Below, in pieces: positions 28,970 through 37,423 of a stretch of 64,000 bases of DNA (the first letter of the stretch is position 1; the number at the start of each line of letters is the position of its first letter). The translations under genes were made by a program, and so were the position numbers. The stretch is from contig NZ_ML769301.1 in assembly GCF_009720385.1 (NCBI RefSeq), forward strand, positions 372,001-436,000, written 5' to 3'. The stretch comes from Catellatospora vulcania. GTDB taxonomy: Bacteria > Actinomycetota > Actinomycetes > Mycobacteriales > Micromonosporaceae. The notes under the pieces were generated by a model that worked only from the letters and a program-made list of their open reading frames with translations, did no database searches and was not told the origin of the DNA.

Positions 28970-29233
28970 GTGCTGATTCTTGCGATCTTGGTGTGGGGAT
29001 TCCTGGTCGGCTGGCTGGCGTGGTTGATCGTGCGCGGTGGCAGTTTCCGCGATGTCCGCTGGCCACAGGCAGTGGCCGCCGGGCTCATCGGGTCCTTCGT
29101 CGGCGGGCTGGGAGCCAGCCTCCTGAGCGGGGACGGTCTGGCCCTGCGCCCTTCTGGTCTGATCGGGTCGGTGCTCGGGGCGATCGTCGTGCTGCTGATC
29201 TGGGGCGCAGTGCAGGGGCGCCGCGCGCGCTGA
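28970..29233 (+). CDS. GlsB/YeaQ/YmgE-type small stress-response membrane protein
   Basis: About 87 residues with three glycine-rich hydrophobic helices. The pattern WGFLVGWLAWLIVRG, then AAGLIGSFVGGLGAS and GLIGSVLGAIVVLLIWG, matches the transglycosylase-associated/YeaQ family, small inner-membrane proteins linked to envelope or acid stress. The GTG at 28970 has GAAGG 9 nt upstream; the GTG at 28961 directly abuts that site and is less likely. The gene ends 9 nt before the convergent sulfatase stop codon. Confidence 0.7.
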   Translation: MLILAILVWGFLVGWLAWLIVRGGSFRDVRWPQAVAAGLIGSFVGGLGASLLSGDGLALRPSGLIGSVLGAIVVLLIWGAVQGRRAR

Positions 29234-29242
29234 GCGCCCCGG

Positions 29243-31237
29243 TCAGCGGCGGCGTACGGCGAACCGCTCGACGGTGAGCGTGCCCCCGTCGACGCGGACG
29301 CCGAAGCCGTAGCGGTACGTGGCGCGTACGGCGGCGTTGTCCAGCCGGATGTAGCGGCCGACGTCGGCGGTGAACAGGTACTGCCAGATGCCGTTGTTGC
29401 CGATCGCGTACGCGGTGAGCTGGTCGTCGTGCAGGACGCAGGCCAGCCGCGCGTTCGCTCCCGGGTAGTTGATGTTCCCGTCGAGCTGGGTGACGCGCTC
29501 GGTGTTCAGCGTGCCGCCGACCCGCACGTCCCAGCCCGTGCGCTTGAGTTTGTGGTTGTACCAGACCAGGGCGTAGTTGTTCGCGTCCTTGACCAGGCCC
29601 GCGAACAGGGTGTCCTGGTTGGTCGTGGCGGAGTTGGCGTAGGAGCGCTGGCTGACGATGGCCGCGACGTCGGTGTGCGTCGCGGCCACGTCGGAGCGCA
29701 AGAGCGCGTACGCCGCCGCCCCGCCAGCCGCGACGGTCAGCACGCCGCCGCCCGCCGCCACCGTGCCGGGCCGTGCCTCGGGGGCCGGGGCCAGCACCGT
29801 GAACCCGCCCAGCCCGCTGTCGAACTCGTACTCGGCGACGACCGTCGGCAGGTTGGCGGGGGAGGGCTCGGGCGGGAAGAAGTCGACGTCGCGCAGGTGC
29901 GCGTCGAGCGCCGCCTGCAGTTCCTGGGTCTTGGCGGGCAGCGTCGCGGCCAGGTTCGTCGTCTCACTCGGGTCGGCCGCCAGGTCGTACAGCTCGGTGC
30001 GGTTGTCGTGCAGGTAGCGAAGCAGCTTGTGGTTGCCGCGACGCACCGAGGCGGACGGCGAGCCGGGGTTGTGCCAGTGCGGATACACCCAGAACAGCGT
30101 GTCGCGCTGGGGCGCGGCGCCGCCGGTGAGCAGACCGGCGAAGCTCACGCCGTCGAACCGCACACCGGCGGGCCGGGCCACGCCGGTCGTGTCGAGCAGC
30201 GTCGGCATGAAGTCGACGGTGCTGAAGGGGGTGTCGACCACGCGCCCGGACGGTCCGGCCGGGTGGTACGCCATCATCGGCACCCGCACGCCGCCCTCGT
30301 ACAGGCTGGCCTTGGCGCCGCGGAACGGGGTGCTGGTCGCGACGCCACCGTCGCCGCCGTTGTCAGACAGCAGCAGGATGACCGTGTTGCCGGCGATGCC
30401 GAGCTGGTTCAGCGTCGCCCGGATCGCGCCGACGCCGTCGTCGATGACCTCCAGCATCGCGGCCAGCACGGGGCTGCGGCCCTTGTCGCCCGCGCCGGGT
30501 TTCGCCGCGTACTTGTCGACCAGCGCCTGCGGGGCCGCCAGGGTCGTGTGCGTGGCGTAGTGCGCCAGTTGCAGGTAGAACGGCGTGCCCTGCTGGTGGG
30601 CGGCGGTGATGAAGTCGACCGCCTCCAGGTTGAGCCGGTCGGTGAGGTACTCGTTCGGCTTGCGCTGCGGCAGGTCGGGCAGCATGAAGTACGGGTAGAA
30701 GTAGTCGCCGCCGGCGATGTACTTCTGCTCGGAGGCGATGACGTCGGTGAACCCGTGCGACCAGGGATTGCCGGGCCGGTCGCGGACCGGGCCGGTGTAG
30801 GTCTCGGTCTGGTGCCACTTGCCGATGAGGCAGGTGCGGTAGCCGGCGTCGCGCAGGGTTGCGGGCAGAGTCCGGAAGCTCGTCGGCAGGTAGTCGTCAC
30901 CGGACGGGCCGAGGAACTCGGTGATGCCCACCCGGGCCGGATACTGGCCGGTCATGATGCTGGCGCGGGTCGGCGAGCAGACCGGCGCGGCGGCGTACCC
31001 GTGGGTGAAGCGGGTGCCGTCGGCGGCCAGCCGGTCCATGTGCGGCGTCTCGTTGAACGTGTTGCCGTAGCAGCCCAGCTCGCGGCGGGCGAGGTCGTCG
31101 ATGAGCACGACGATGACGTTCGGCGGGGTCGCGGCCCCGGCGGCGTCCGCTCCGGCGGCCCAGGCGGCGGTGGCGCCGAGCCCGGCGGCGCCCAGCCCGC
31201 GCAGGACGGCACGCCTGTCGATCGTCGCGTCGGACAT
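29243..31237 (-). CDS. Tat-exported type I sulfatase
   Basis: 664 residues from the ATG at 31237, behind a GGGGGCAGGG site. The N-terminus DRRAVLRGLGAAGLGATAAW is a twin-arginine signal. The metal-binding start NVIVVLIDD is followed by AAPVCSPTRASIMTGQYPAR, where Cys87 in C-x-P-x-R is the residue converted to formylglycine, and by SDNGGDGG-type motifs. It hydrolyses sulfate esters, probably on sulfated polysaccharide. After about residue 460 is a beta-rich C-terminal domain (EYEFDSGLGGFTVLAP to the end) resembling a concanavalin-like fold. A longer frame to 31603 runs through the promoter and upstream region and is rejected. Maturation needs a formylglycine-generating enzyme, not encoded here. 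Confidence 0.92.
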   Translation of the reverse strand: MSDATIDRRAVLRGLGAAGLGATAAWAAGADAAGAATPPNVIVVLIDDLARRELGCYGNTFNETPHMDRLAADGTRFTHGYAAAPVCSPTRASIMTGQYPARVGITEFLGPSGDDYLPTSFRTLPATLRDAGYRTCLIGKWHQTETYTGPVRDRPGNPWSHGFTDVIASEQKYIAGGDYFYPYFMLPDLPQRKPNEYLTDRLNLEAVDFITAAHQQGTPFYLQLAHYATHTTLAAPQALVDKYAAKPGAGDKGRSPVLAAMLEVIDDGVGAIRATLNQLGIAGNTVILLLSDNGGDGGVATSTPFRGAKASLYEGGVRVPMMAYHPAGPSGRVVDTPFSTVDFMPTLLDTTGVARPAGVRFDGVSFAGLLTGGAAPQRDTLFWVYPHWHNPGSPSASVRRGNHKLLRYLHDNRTELYDLAADPSETTNLAATLPAKTQELQAALDAHLRDVDFFPPEPSPANLPTVVAEYEFDSGLGGFTVLAPAPEARPGTVAAGGGVLTVAAGGAAAYALLRSDVAATHTDVAAIVSQRSYANSATTNQDTLFAGLVKDANNYALVWYNHKLKRTGWDVRVGGTLNTERVTQLDGNINYPGANARLACVLHDDQLTAYAIGNNGIWQYLFTADVGRYIRLDNAAVRATYRYGFGVRVDGGTLTVERFAVRRR

Positions 31238-31285
31238 GGCCCTGCCCCCGTTTCCGCGGCCGTTCGGCGATGCCGCGCAGGGGAC

Positions 31286-31312
31286 GCTATAGCCGGTGGA
31301 TTCCGCCGTCAA
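31286..31312 (-). promoter_or_regulatory. putative promoter of the sulfatase gene
   Basis: On the minus strand TTGACG (31312-31307) and TATAGC (31291-31286) are 15 nt apart, about 50 nt upstream of the sulfatase ATG, with a strongly A/T-rich stretch (31313-31345) immediately upstream. The spacing is short but the elements are otherwise good. Confidence 0.5.
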
Positions 31313-31349
31313 TGAGCGACAAATATAAATATGTGAGCAGAATGTTAAC

Positions 31350-31384
31350 GGCGTCGGCGGGCCGTGGCGCAGCCCGCCGACGCC
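31350..31384 (-). terminator. terminator of the GH3 gene
   Basis: GGCGTCGGCGGGC / GCCCGCCGACGCC, a perfect 13-bp stem with a 9-nt loop, directly downstream of the GH3 stop codon (31393) on the minus strand and followed in that direction by A/T-rich sequence. Confidence 0.7.
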
Positions 31385-31392
31385 GCCGCCGG

Positions 31393-33624
31393 TCAGGAGT
31401 TGGCTGCCGCGACCAGCTGCGCGACCGCCTCGGCGGTGAACGGGCTGTCCGGGAACGCCGCCATCCGGCTCAGCGGCACCCCGCTGAGGAACATGAAGAT
31501 CTGCGGGTCGGCGGCCATGCCGGCGAGGCCGCCACCGCCCTGGGCCGCCGCCGCGGCGAACGCCTGCCCCAGCACCTGACCGCCTCTCGGGTCGGCCAGC
31601 CACTCGCCGAGCGTCGACTCGGCCGTCAGCGGCACCCGGGTGTCGTCGCCGTCGACCGCCACGGTGGCGGAGGTGCGCAGGTCACGCGAGGACGCGCCGA
31701 CGGCGAGCAGGTACTCGCCGCCCTCGACGGCCCACCGGCGCAGGCGCGGGTCCCAGTGGGCGAGGTCGTCGCGGGCGATCCGGACCACCACGTCGGCCGT
31801 CTGCCCGGCCGCGATCGCGACGTGGGCGAAGCCCTTCAGCTCCCGGGGCGCGCGGCGCACGGCCGAGCCGGGCAGGCTCGCGTACACCTGCACGACCTCG
31901 CGCCCGTCCCGCCCGCCGGTGTTGGTCACCGGGACGCGCACCTCGATCCCGCCGTCGACGGCCGTCGCGGTGGCGTCGCCGTACGCGAAGGCGGTGTAGG
32001 ACAGGCCGAAGCCGAACGGGTACGCGACCTCCTGCTCGCGGGCGTCGAAGCCGCGGTAGCCGACGTGGATGCCCTCGCCGTAGCGCACGTGGCTGGCCTC
32101 ACCCGGGAAGTCCAGGTGGGACGGGTGGTGCGCGAGCCGCAGCGGGATCGTCTCGGTGAGCCGCCCGGACGGGTTGACGACGCCGAAGAGCACGTCGGCG
32201 ACGGCTCCGCCGCCGGCCTGGCCGAGCAGCCAGCCCTCGACCAGAGCGGGCACGTCGCGGTCCCACGGGCTGGTGAGCACGACCGCGCCGTGCGACATCA
32301 CCACGACGGTGCACGGGTTGGCCGCGACGACCCGGGCGACGAGCGCGAGCTGCGCGGCGGGCAGTTCCAGGGTGTCCCGGTCGGCGCCCTCGGTCTCCTG
32401 TGCGGTGCCGATGAACACCACGGCCACGTCGGCGGTCCGGGCGGTCTCCACGGCCTCGGCGGTCAGCTGCTCGTCGGCGGTGCCGTCGGGGGCGTACCCG
32501 GCGGCGAATCTCACCGGCCCGCCGGCCAGCGCGGTGATCTCGGTCAGCGCGCTGTCGAGGCGGGTCGGGTTCATCTGCGAGCTGCCGCCGCCCTGGAAGC
32601 GCGGGGTGCGGGCGTGCTCGCCGATGACGGCGATCGTGACGTCGTGCCGGGGCAGCGGCAGCAGTCCGCCGTCGTTCTTGAGCAGCACTATGCCGCGTCC
32701 GGCGGCTTCGCGGGCCAGCGCGTGGTGGGCGTCGGTGTCGTAGGTGGCCGCCGGGTCCAGGGCCGCGACCGCCCGCTCGACCAGCGCGCGGACCCGGGCG
32801 GCCGAGGTGTCCAGCGCCGCCGGGTCCAGCGTGCCGTCGGCCACGGCCCGCACCAGCGCGTCGTCACCGGCGTCGTCGGAGCCGGGCATGGTCAGGTCGA
32901 GTCCCGCGCGTACCGCCGCGACCCGGTCCACGACCGCGCCCCAGTCGGACACGACCAGCCCCTCGAAGCCCCACTCGTCGCGCAGCACCCGGGTGAGCAG
33001 CCAGTGGTCCTGGGAGGCGTGCACACCGTTGATGCGGTTGTAGGAGCACATCACGGTCCACGGCTGGGCCTGCTGCACGACCCGCTGGAAGGCGCGCAGG
33101 TACATCTCGCGCAAGGTGCGCTCGTCGACGTCGGCGCTGACCCGCATCCGGTCGGTCTCCTGGCTGTTGACCGCGAAGTGCTTGAGCGACGCGCCGACGC
33201 CCCGGCTCTGCAGCCCGCGTACCCACTCGGTGGCGAGCACGCCGGTGAGCAGCGGGTCCTCGGCGTAGTACTCGAAGTTGCGGCCGCCGAGCGGGCTGCG
33301 CTTGAGGTTGATGCCGGGGCCGAGCAGCACCGACACCCCCATGGCGCGGGACTCGTCGCCGAGCGCGGCGCCGACGCGGTGGACCAGCTCGGGGTCCCAG
33401 GTGGAGCCGAGCGCCACCGCGGGCGGGAAACAGGTCGCGGGCTCGCTGGCCAGCAGGCCGCCGTGGTCGGCGCCGGAGACCTGCTTGCGTACGCCGTGCG
33501 GCCCGTCGGTCAGCATGATCTGCGGCAGGTCGGCGACGGCGGCGGTGTGCCAGAAGTCGCCGCCGCTGGTGAGCGCCGCCTGCTCGGCGGTGGTGAGGCG
33601 GGACGATCCTGCGTCGGTGGTCAT
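31393..33624 (-). CDS. glycoside hydrolase family 3 beta-glucosidase
   Basis: 743 residues, no signal peptide, so intracellular. The N-terminal TIM barrel shows MLTDGPHGVRKQ, GPGINLKRSPLGGRNFEYYAEDP, KHFAVNSQE and VVSDWGA with nucleophile Asp227. A GH3 C-terminal domain (RGIVLLKNDGGLLPL) and an FN3-like domain (HVGYRGFDAREQEVAYPFGFGLSYT) follow. It hydrolyses terminal beta-linked glucose or a similar sugar from imported oligosaccharides. The ATG at 33624 has GGAAGGA at 6 nt. The MFS transporter gene lies 26 nt upstream on the same strand, so transport and hydrolysis are probably one operon controlled by the divergent TetR protein. Confidence 0.93.
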   Translation of the reverse strand: MTTDAGSSRLTTAEQAALTSGGDFWHTAAVADLPQIMLTDGPHGVRKQVSGADHGGLLASEPATCFPPAVALGSTWDPELVHRVGAALGDESRAMGVSVLLGPGINLKRSPLGGRNFEYYAEDPLLTGVLATEWVRGLQSRGVGASLKHFAVNSQETDRMRVSADVDERTLREMYLRAFQRVVQQAQPWTVMCSYNRINGVHASQDHWLLTRVLRDEWGFEGLVVSDWGAVVDRVAAVRAGLDLTMPGSDDAGDDALVRAVADGTLDPAALDTSAARVRALVERAVAALDPAATYDTDAHHALAREAAGRGIVLLKNDGGLLPLPRHDVTIAVIGEHARTPRFQGGGSSQMNPTRLDSALTEITALAGGPVRFAAGYAPDGTADEQLTAEAVETARTADVAVVFIGTAQETEGADRDTLELPAAQLALVARVVAANPCTVVVMSHGAVVLTSPWDRDVPALVEGWLLGQAGGGAVADVLFGVVNPSGRLTETIPLRLAHHPSHLDFPGEASHVRYGEGIHVGYRGFDAREQEVAYPFGFGLSYTAFAYGDATATAVDGGIEVRVPVTNTGGRDGREVVQVYASLPGSAVRRAPRELKGFAHVAIAAGQTADVVVRIARDDLAHWDPRLRRWAVEGGEYLLAVGASSRDLRTSATVAVDGDDTRVPLTAESTLGEWLADPRGGQVLGQAFAAAAAQGGGGLAGMAADPQIFMFLSGVPLSRMAAFPDSPFTAEAVAQLVAAANS

Positions 33625-33650
33625 GGGATTCCTTCCGGGGGTGGACGCGG

Positions 33651-34919
33651 TCAGCGAACGGATTTGATCGGCACTACGGCGAGGGCGCCGAGCAGCACCA
33701 GTGCGATGCCGACGGGGAACAGCGGGGCGTACCCGGCGGCGGCGACGATCGCGCCGGCGGCGGCCGGGGCGAGCACCTGGGGGAGCGTGGCGGCGATGTT
33801 GACCACGCCGACGTCCTTGCCGAAGTCCTGCTCGGCGGGCAGCACCTCAGTGATGAGCGCGGTGTCGACGGCCTGGAAGACGCCGAAGCCGAGGCCGGAC
33901 AGCAGCGCGAAGGCGAGCATGCCGGGCTTGGTGGGCCAGATCCACGGCAGCAGCAGGGCGGTGGCGAGCATGGCCGCGGAGGCGTACACGAAGATCCGGC
34001 GGCGGCCGAGCCGGTCGGACAGCGGGCCGGACACGACGGTGGCCAGCACGGTGCCGCCGAGCGAGGCGACGCCGACCACCGGCACGTAGTCGATCGCCGC
34101 GTCGCCGAGCCCGACCCGGTCCTGCAGGATGTAGAGCTGGTAGTTGACCACGATGAAGTAACCGAGGTAGAGCAGCAGCCGGCCGAGGAACGCCCAGCCC
34201 AGGTCGGGGTGGCGGCGCGGGTCGAACCAGTAGCTGTCGACGATCGAGCGCAGCGAGAACGGCCGCCGCGGGGTGTCCCGGTTGTCCCGGTCGGGGTTGA
34301 AGACCACGAACAGCGTGAGCGCCACCAGGGCCAGGCCCGCGAAGGTCAGGTAGCCGGCGGGCAGGTCGTCGGCGAACCGGGTGGCGATGACCTGGCCGCC
34401 GAGCGCGCCGAGCATCAGGCCGGTGCCGGTCACCGCGGAGAAGACGCCCCGGTTGGCGGGCGGCACCCGGTCGGGCATGACCGCGGCCAGGGGGCCCTGC
34501 GCGAAGTTGTACACGATCTGGGTGACGGTCCAGGCGAAGGTGATCTGCACGAGGGTGTTCGCCGAGGCCAGGCCGACCAGCGCGAGGCCGCCGGTGAGCG
34601 CCCCTGCGACGATCCACGGTCCGCGCCGCCCGAAGCGGGAGCGGGTGCGGTCGGAGATCGCCCCGGCCAGCGGCTGGGCCAGCATCGCGGCGAGCGCGCC
34701 GATGGTGGCGACGACGGCGAGGTTGGCCGCTTTCGCGTCCTCGTCGACGGCGGCGACCTGCAGCGGCAGCAGGATGCCGGGGATCGCGCCCCACAGCAGG
34801 TACATGCCGATGTTGGCGGGGAACGTCCAGATCAGCAGCCGGCGCAGCGGCCCGGTGAGGGCGGGCCGGACCGGCGCGGTCTGCGGCACGAGGGGTGCGG
34901 CGGGTGACTTCGTCGTCAT
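33651..34919 (-). CDS. MFS transporter, probably for a glycoside or oligosaccharide
   Basis: 422 residues with about twelve membrane helices. The first inter-domain motif AGAISDRTRSRFGRRGPWIV matches the GPH/MFS type, and the second half has SGPLSDRLGRRRIFVYAS. The N-terminus is cytoplasmic and Pro-rich. It is the first gene of a two-gene unit with the GH3 enzyme, suggesting import of a beta-glycoside that is then cleaved inside. The ATG at 34919 follows GGAAGAGG. Promoter elements overlap the palindrome at 34945-34957. Confidence 0.85.
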   Translation of the reverse strand: MTTKSPAAPLVPQTAPVRPALTGPLRRLLIWTFPANIGMYLLWGAIPGILLPLQVAAVDEDAKAANLAVVATIGALAAMLAQPLAGAISDRTRSRFGRRGPWIVAGALTGGLALVGLASANTLVQITFAWTVTQIVYNFAQGPLAAVMPDRVPPANRGVFSAVTGTGLMLGALGGQVIATRFADDLPAGYLTFAGLALVALTLFVVFNPDRDNRDTPRRPFSLRSIVDSYWFDPRRHPDLGWAFLGRLLLYLGYFIVVNYQLYILQDRVGLGDAAIDYVPVVGVASLGGTVLATVVSGPLSDRLGRRRIFVYASAAMLATALLLPWIWPTKPGMLAFALLSGLGFGVFQAVDTALITEVLPAEQDFGKDVGVVNIAATLPQVLAPAAAGAIVAAAGYAPLFPVGIALVLLGALAVVPIKSVR

Positions 34920-34944
34920 CGGGGCCTCTTCCAGCTTTACCTAG

Positions 34945-34957
34945 TACCTAGTAGGTA
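34945..34957. promoter_or_regulatory. operator palindrome between MFS-GH3 operon and TetR gene
   Basis: TACCTA-G-TAGGTA is a perfect odd palindrome in the 109-bp divergent region. It is embedded in a 7-nt periodic run ACCTAGT ACCTAGT AGGTAGT (34939-34959), giving overlapping half-sites. This is a likely binding site for the adjacent TetR protein. Confidence 0.6.
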
Positions 34958-35028
34958 GTAACTGGGCTGTAACATAGGGCCTGCGCCGCGCCGCGGCAAG
35001 AGGCTCCCCAGCGAAAGGTGGCGTGACC

Positions 35029-35670
35029 ATGACCGAGCCGGCCTACCGGCGGGACCGCGCCCGCCTGCCCGCGGCCCAGCGCCGCCGCCAGATCATGGAG
35101 GCGACCACCCAGCTCATCGCCGAACGCGGCTTCTGGGGCCTGTCCATGCAGGACGTCGCCGACCGCTGCGGGCTGACCGTCCCCGGGCTGCTGCACCACG
35201 TCGGCTCCAAGGACGGCCTGCTCGTCGCCGTGCTCGAACACCGCGACGCCGAGGACGCCCGCTCGCTCGCCGAGCTGCTGGGCGTCGCCGACCTCGCCGC
35301 CCCCTGGACCGGCGGCGAGCTGCCGCCAGGCGTGAGCCTGCGGCAGATGTGCGCCGCGCTGGTGCGCCGCAACGCCGGGCAGCCCGAGATCGTACGGCTG
35401 TTCGCCGTGCTGGAGGCCGAGTCGCTCGCGCCGAGCCACCCGGCCCACGACTACTTCGCCGCCCGCCAGGAGCACATCCTCGCCGTGTTCACCGCGCTCG
35501 CCAAGGACGTCACCGACGAACCCCACGCGCTGGCCCGCCAGCTCGTGGCGATGATGGACGGGTTGCAGATCCAGTGGCTGCGCGCCCCGCGGACCAACGA
35601 CCTCGTGCAGGCCTGGGAGGACGCCGCGCAGGTGCTCTTCGCCGACCAGGACGTCACAGGGCTGTCCTAG
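35029..35670 (+). CDS. TetR/AcrR family transcriptional regulator
   Basis: About 213 residues. The N-terminal helix-turn-helix is RRRQIMEATTQLIAERGFWG, then LSMQDVADRCGLTVPGLLHHVGSKDGLL (about 19-66), canonical TetR. The C-terminal ligand domain contains HPAHDYFAARQEHI. The ATG at 35029 has AAAGGTGG at about 8-nt spacing; the GTG at 35023 lies too close to it. Divergent from the MFS-GH3 operon, with the TACCTAGTAGGTA palindrome between, so it probably represses that operon until a glycoside ligand is present. The AlkZ-like gene begins 9 nt after its stop codon. Confidence 0.9.
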   Translation: MTEPAYRRDRARLPAAQRRRQIMEATTQLIAERGFWGLSMQDVADRCGLTVPGLLHHVGSKDGLLVAVLEHRDAEDARSLAELLGVADLAAPWTGGELPPGVSLRQMCAALVRRNAGQPEIVRLFAVLEAESLAPSHPAHDYFAARQEHILAVFTALAKDVTDEPHALARQLVAMMDGLQIQWLRAPRTNDLVQAWEDAAQVLFADQDVTGLS

Positions 35671-35679
35671 GCTCGACCC

Positions 35680-36786
35680 GTGGTGGTCCATGAGCTGACC
35701 CGCGCCGAGGCGCGCCGCATCGCTGTACGCGCCCAGCTGCTCGACCGGCCCCGGCCGTCCTCGCTGCTCGACGTCGTACGGCAGCTGACGATGCTGCAGG
35801 CCGACCAGACCGCCGCTGTCGCGCCCAGCGCGGAACTGGTGCTGTGGTCGCGGCTCGGCGACGCCTTCCGGCCCGCGGACCTGGCAGCCGCGCTGGGTGA
35901 CCAGGCGCTGCTGGAGCTGCAGGGCATGATCCGGCCCGCGGCGGACCTGTCGCTCTACCGCGCCGACATGGCGGACTGGCCCGGCCGTGGTGAGTTGCCC
36001 GAGTGGCACGAATACCGGCGCGACTGGGTCGAGGCCAACCGTGGCTGCCGGCTGGACATCATGCGCCGTCTGCGTTCCGACGGGCCGCTGCCGGCTCGGG
36101 AGCTGCCCGACACGTGCGAGCTGCGGTGGCCGTCGAGCGGTTGGAGCAACGACCGCAACGTGCTCAAGATGCTCGAGCTGATGGAGGCGCGGGGCGAGGT
36201 CGCCGTCGCCGGCCGTGACGGCCGGGAGCGGCTGTGGGACCTGGCGGAGCGCATCTTCCCCGATGACCGGGTGGTCGAGGCGGGCGAGGCGGCGCGGATC
36301 CGCGGCGAGCGGCGCCTGCGTTCGCTGGGCGTCGCCCGGAGCAGCAGCGCGCAGCAGGCCGTCGAGCCGGTCGACGTGGCCGAGGCCGGTGAACCTGCCG
36401 TGATCGAGGGTCTGCGCGGGAGATGGCGGGTCGATCCGGCGCAACTCGGCAGGTCTTTCAGCGGCCGGACCGCGTTGCTGTCACCGCTGGACCGGCTGGT
36501 CTTCGACCGCAAGCGGATGACCGAGCTGTTCGAGTTCGAGTACCAGCTGGAGATGTACAAGCCCGTGGCCAAACGCCGGTGGGGCTACTGGGCCATGCCG
36601 ATCCTGCACGGCGACCGTCTGGTCGGCAAGCTCGACGCCACCGCTGACCGGCGGGCCGGAGTGCTGCGCGTCGACGCGGTCCACCAGGACGTGCCGTTCA
36701 CCAAGGCGATGACGGCCGCTGTCGACCGCGAGATCGCGGGCTTGGCAGCATGGCTCGAACTGAATCTGGATCGCCCGCTCGACTGA
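35680..36786 (+). CDS. AlkZ/YcaQ-like winged-helix protein (HTH_42), possible DNA glycosylase
   Basis: 368 residues from a GTG at 35680. The opening LTRAEARRIAVRAQLLDRPRP, then SSLLDVVRQLTMLQADQ matches the HTH_42 family, three tandem winged helices first seen in the AlkZ DNA glycosylase of Streptomyces and in YcaQ interstrand-crosslink glycosylase of Escherichia. The Q-x-D/Q-type catalytic motif region reads LQADQTA here; classical AlkZ has QxQ, so glycosylase activity should not be assumed. The C-terminal part has LLSPLDRLVFDRKRM and WGYWAMPILHGDRLVGK, typical of the family. It follows the TetR gene closely and may be co-transcribed. Confidence 0.75.
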   Translation: MVVHELTRAEARRIAVRAQLLDRPRPSSLLDVVRQLTMLQADQTAAVAPSAELVLWSRLGDAFRPADLAAALGDQALLELQGMIRPAADLSLYRADMADWPGRGELPEWHEYRRDWVEANRGCRLDIMRRLRSDGPLPARELPDTCELRWPSSGWSNDRNVLKMLELMEARGEVAVAGRDGRERLWDLAERIFPDDRVVEAGEAARIRGERRLRSLGVARSSSAQQAVEPVDVAEAGEPAVIEGLRGRWRVDPAQLGRSFSGRTALLSPLDRLVFDRKRMTELFEFEYQLEMYKPVAKRRWGYWAMPILHGDRLVGKLDATADRRAGVLRVDAVHQDVPFTKAMTAAVDREIAGLAAWLELNLDRPLD

Positions 36787-36860
36787 GTCGCGGCGGCCGT
36801 GGTCCTGGCCGGACGACGGCCGCCGCGTCCTCGGTCACCATGGCTGCGACCCGGCCTGGT

Positions 36861-37187
36861 CTACGGGGTGCCGGTGGGCGTCGGCAGGAAGCTCGTGGCG
36901 GTCGGCGTCGGCGTGGGCGAAGGCGCGGGTTCATTCGATCCGCACGAAGCCAGCAGCCACCACAGCAGGGCCAGCACGACCAGCGCCAGGATGAGCGGCA
37001 GCAGCCATCGCGGCATGCCCGACTTCTGCGGCTGCGGCGGCGGGGTCGTCCGGCGGACCTGGTCGCCGGTCTTCGGCGGCACGTTCTGCTGGTACTGATT
37101 GCCCTTCGCGGCCGCCTCTTCCCGCGCTCTGCGGGCGCGCTCTTCGGGATCGAGCGAGCTGTCACCGTATCCGCCGGTGCTCGTCAT
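36861..37187 (-). CDS. single-pass membrane protein with Pro/Thr-rich tail, unknown function
   Basis: 108 residues from the ATG at 37187, preceded by GGGGGAA. The polar, charged N-terminal half (SLDPEERARRAREEAAAKGN) is followed by a Pro/Gln linker, one membrane helix (PRWLLPLILALVVLALLWWL, about 60-79) and an external ASCGSNEPAPSPTPTPT tail; the Cys after the helix may be lipidated or disulfide-linked. The topology resembles a type II-like membrane anchor. I do not recognise the family. It is convergent with the AlkZ-like gene and divergent from the LLM monooxygenase gene. Confidence 0.65.
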   Translation of the reverse strand: MTSTGGYGDSSLDPEERARRAREEAAAKGNQYQQNVPPKTGDQVRRTTPPPQPQKSGMPRWLLPLILALVVLALLWWLLASCGSNEPAPSPTPTPTATSFLPTPTGTP

Positions 37188-37423
37188 TGCTTCCCCCTTG
37201 TGGACAGTGAGTGCACCATTCACCCTATTCAGCCCGTGGGGGGATCGAGATCGTTTCAGTAAAAGACCAGGTCAAGATAGGTTGGGCGGCTTCGATGGGA
37301 GGGTGGAATCGACTGTTCCAGGACAGGCGGCAGGCGATCTTCCGTGTGCGCCGGCGAGGGCTTAAGCTAGCAGGCCGGTCGGAAATGTAGGAATGACCCG
37401 GCCGGTAGGCGAGGAGAGCACCG

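Noticed and set aside
31238-31603. N-terminal extension of the sulfatase frame
   Set aside because: It crosses the predicted promoter and terminator hairpin; the ATG at 31237 gives a proper twin-arginine signal with a ribosome binding site.
34938-34963. Short periodic repeat as a possible CRISPR-like or tandem-repeat locus
   Set aside because: 7-nt units, three copies, no spacers; better explained as overlapping operator half-sites.
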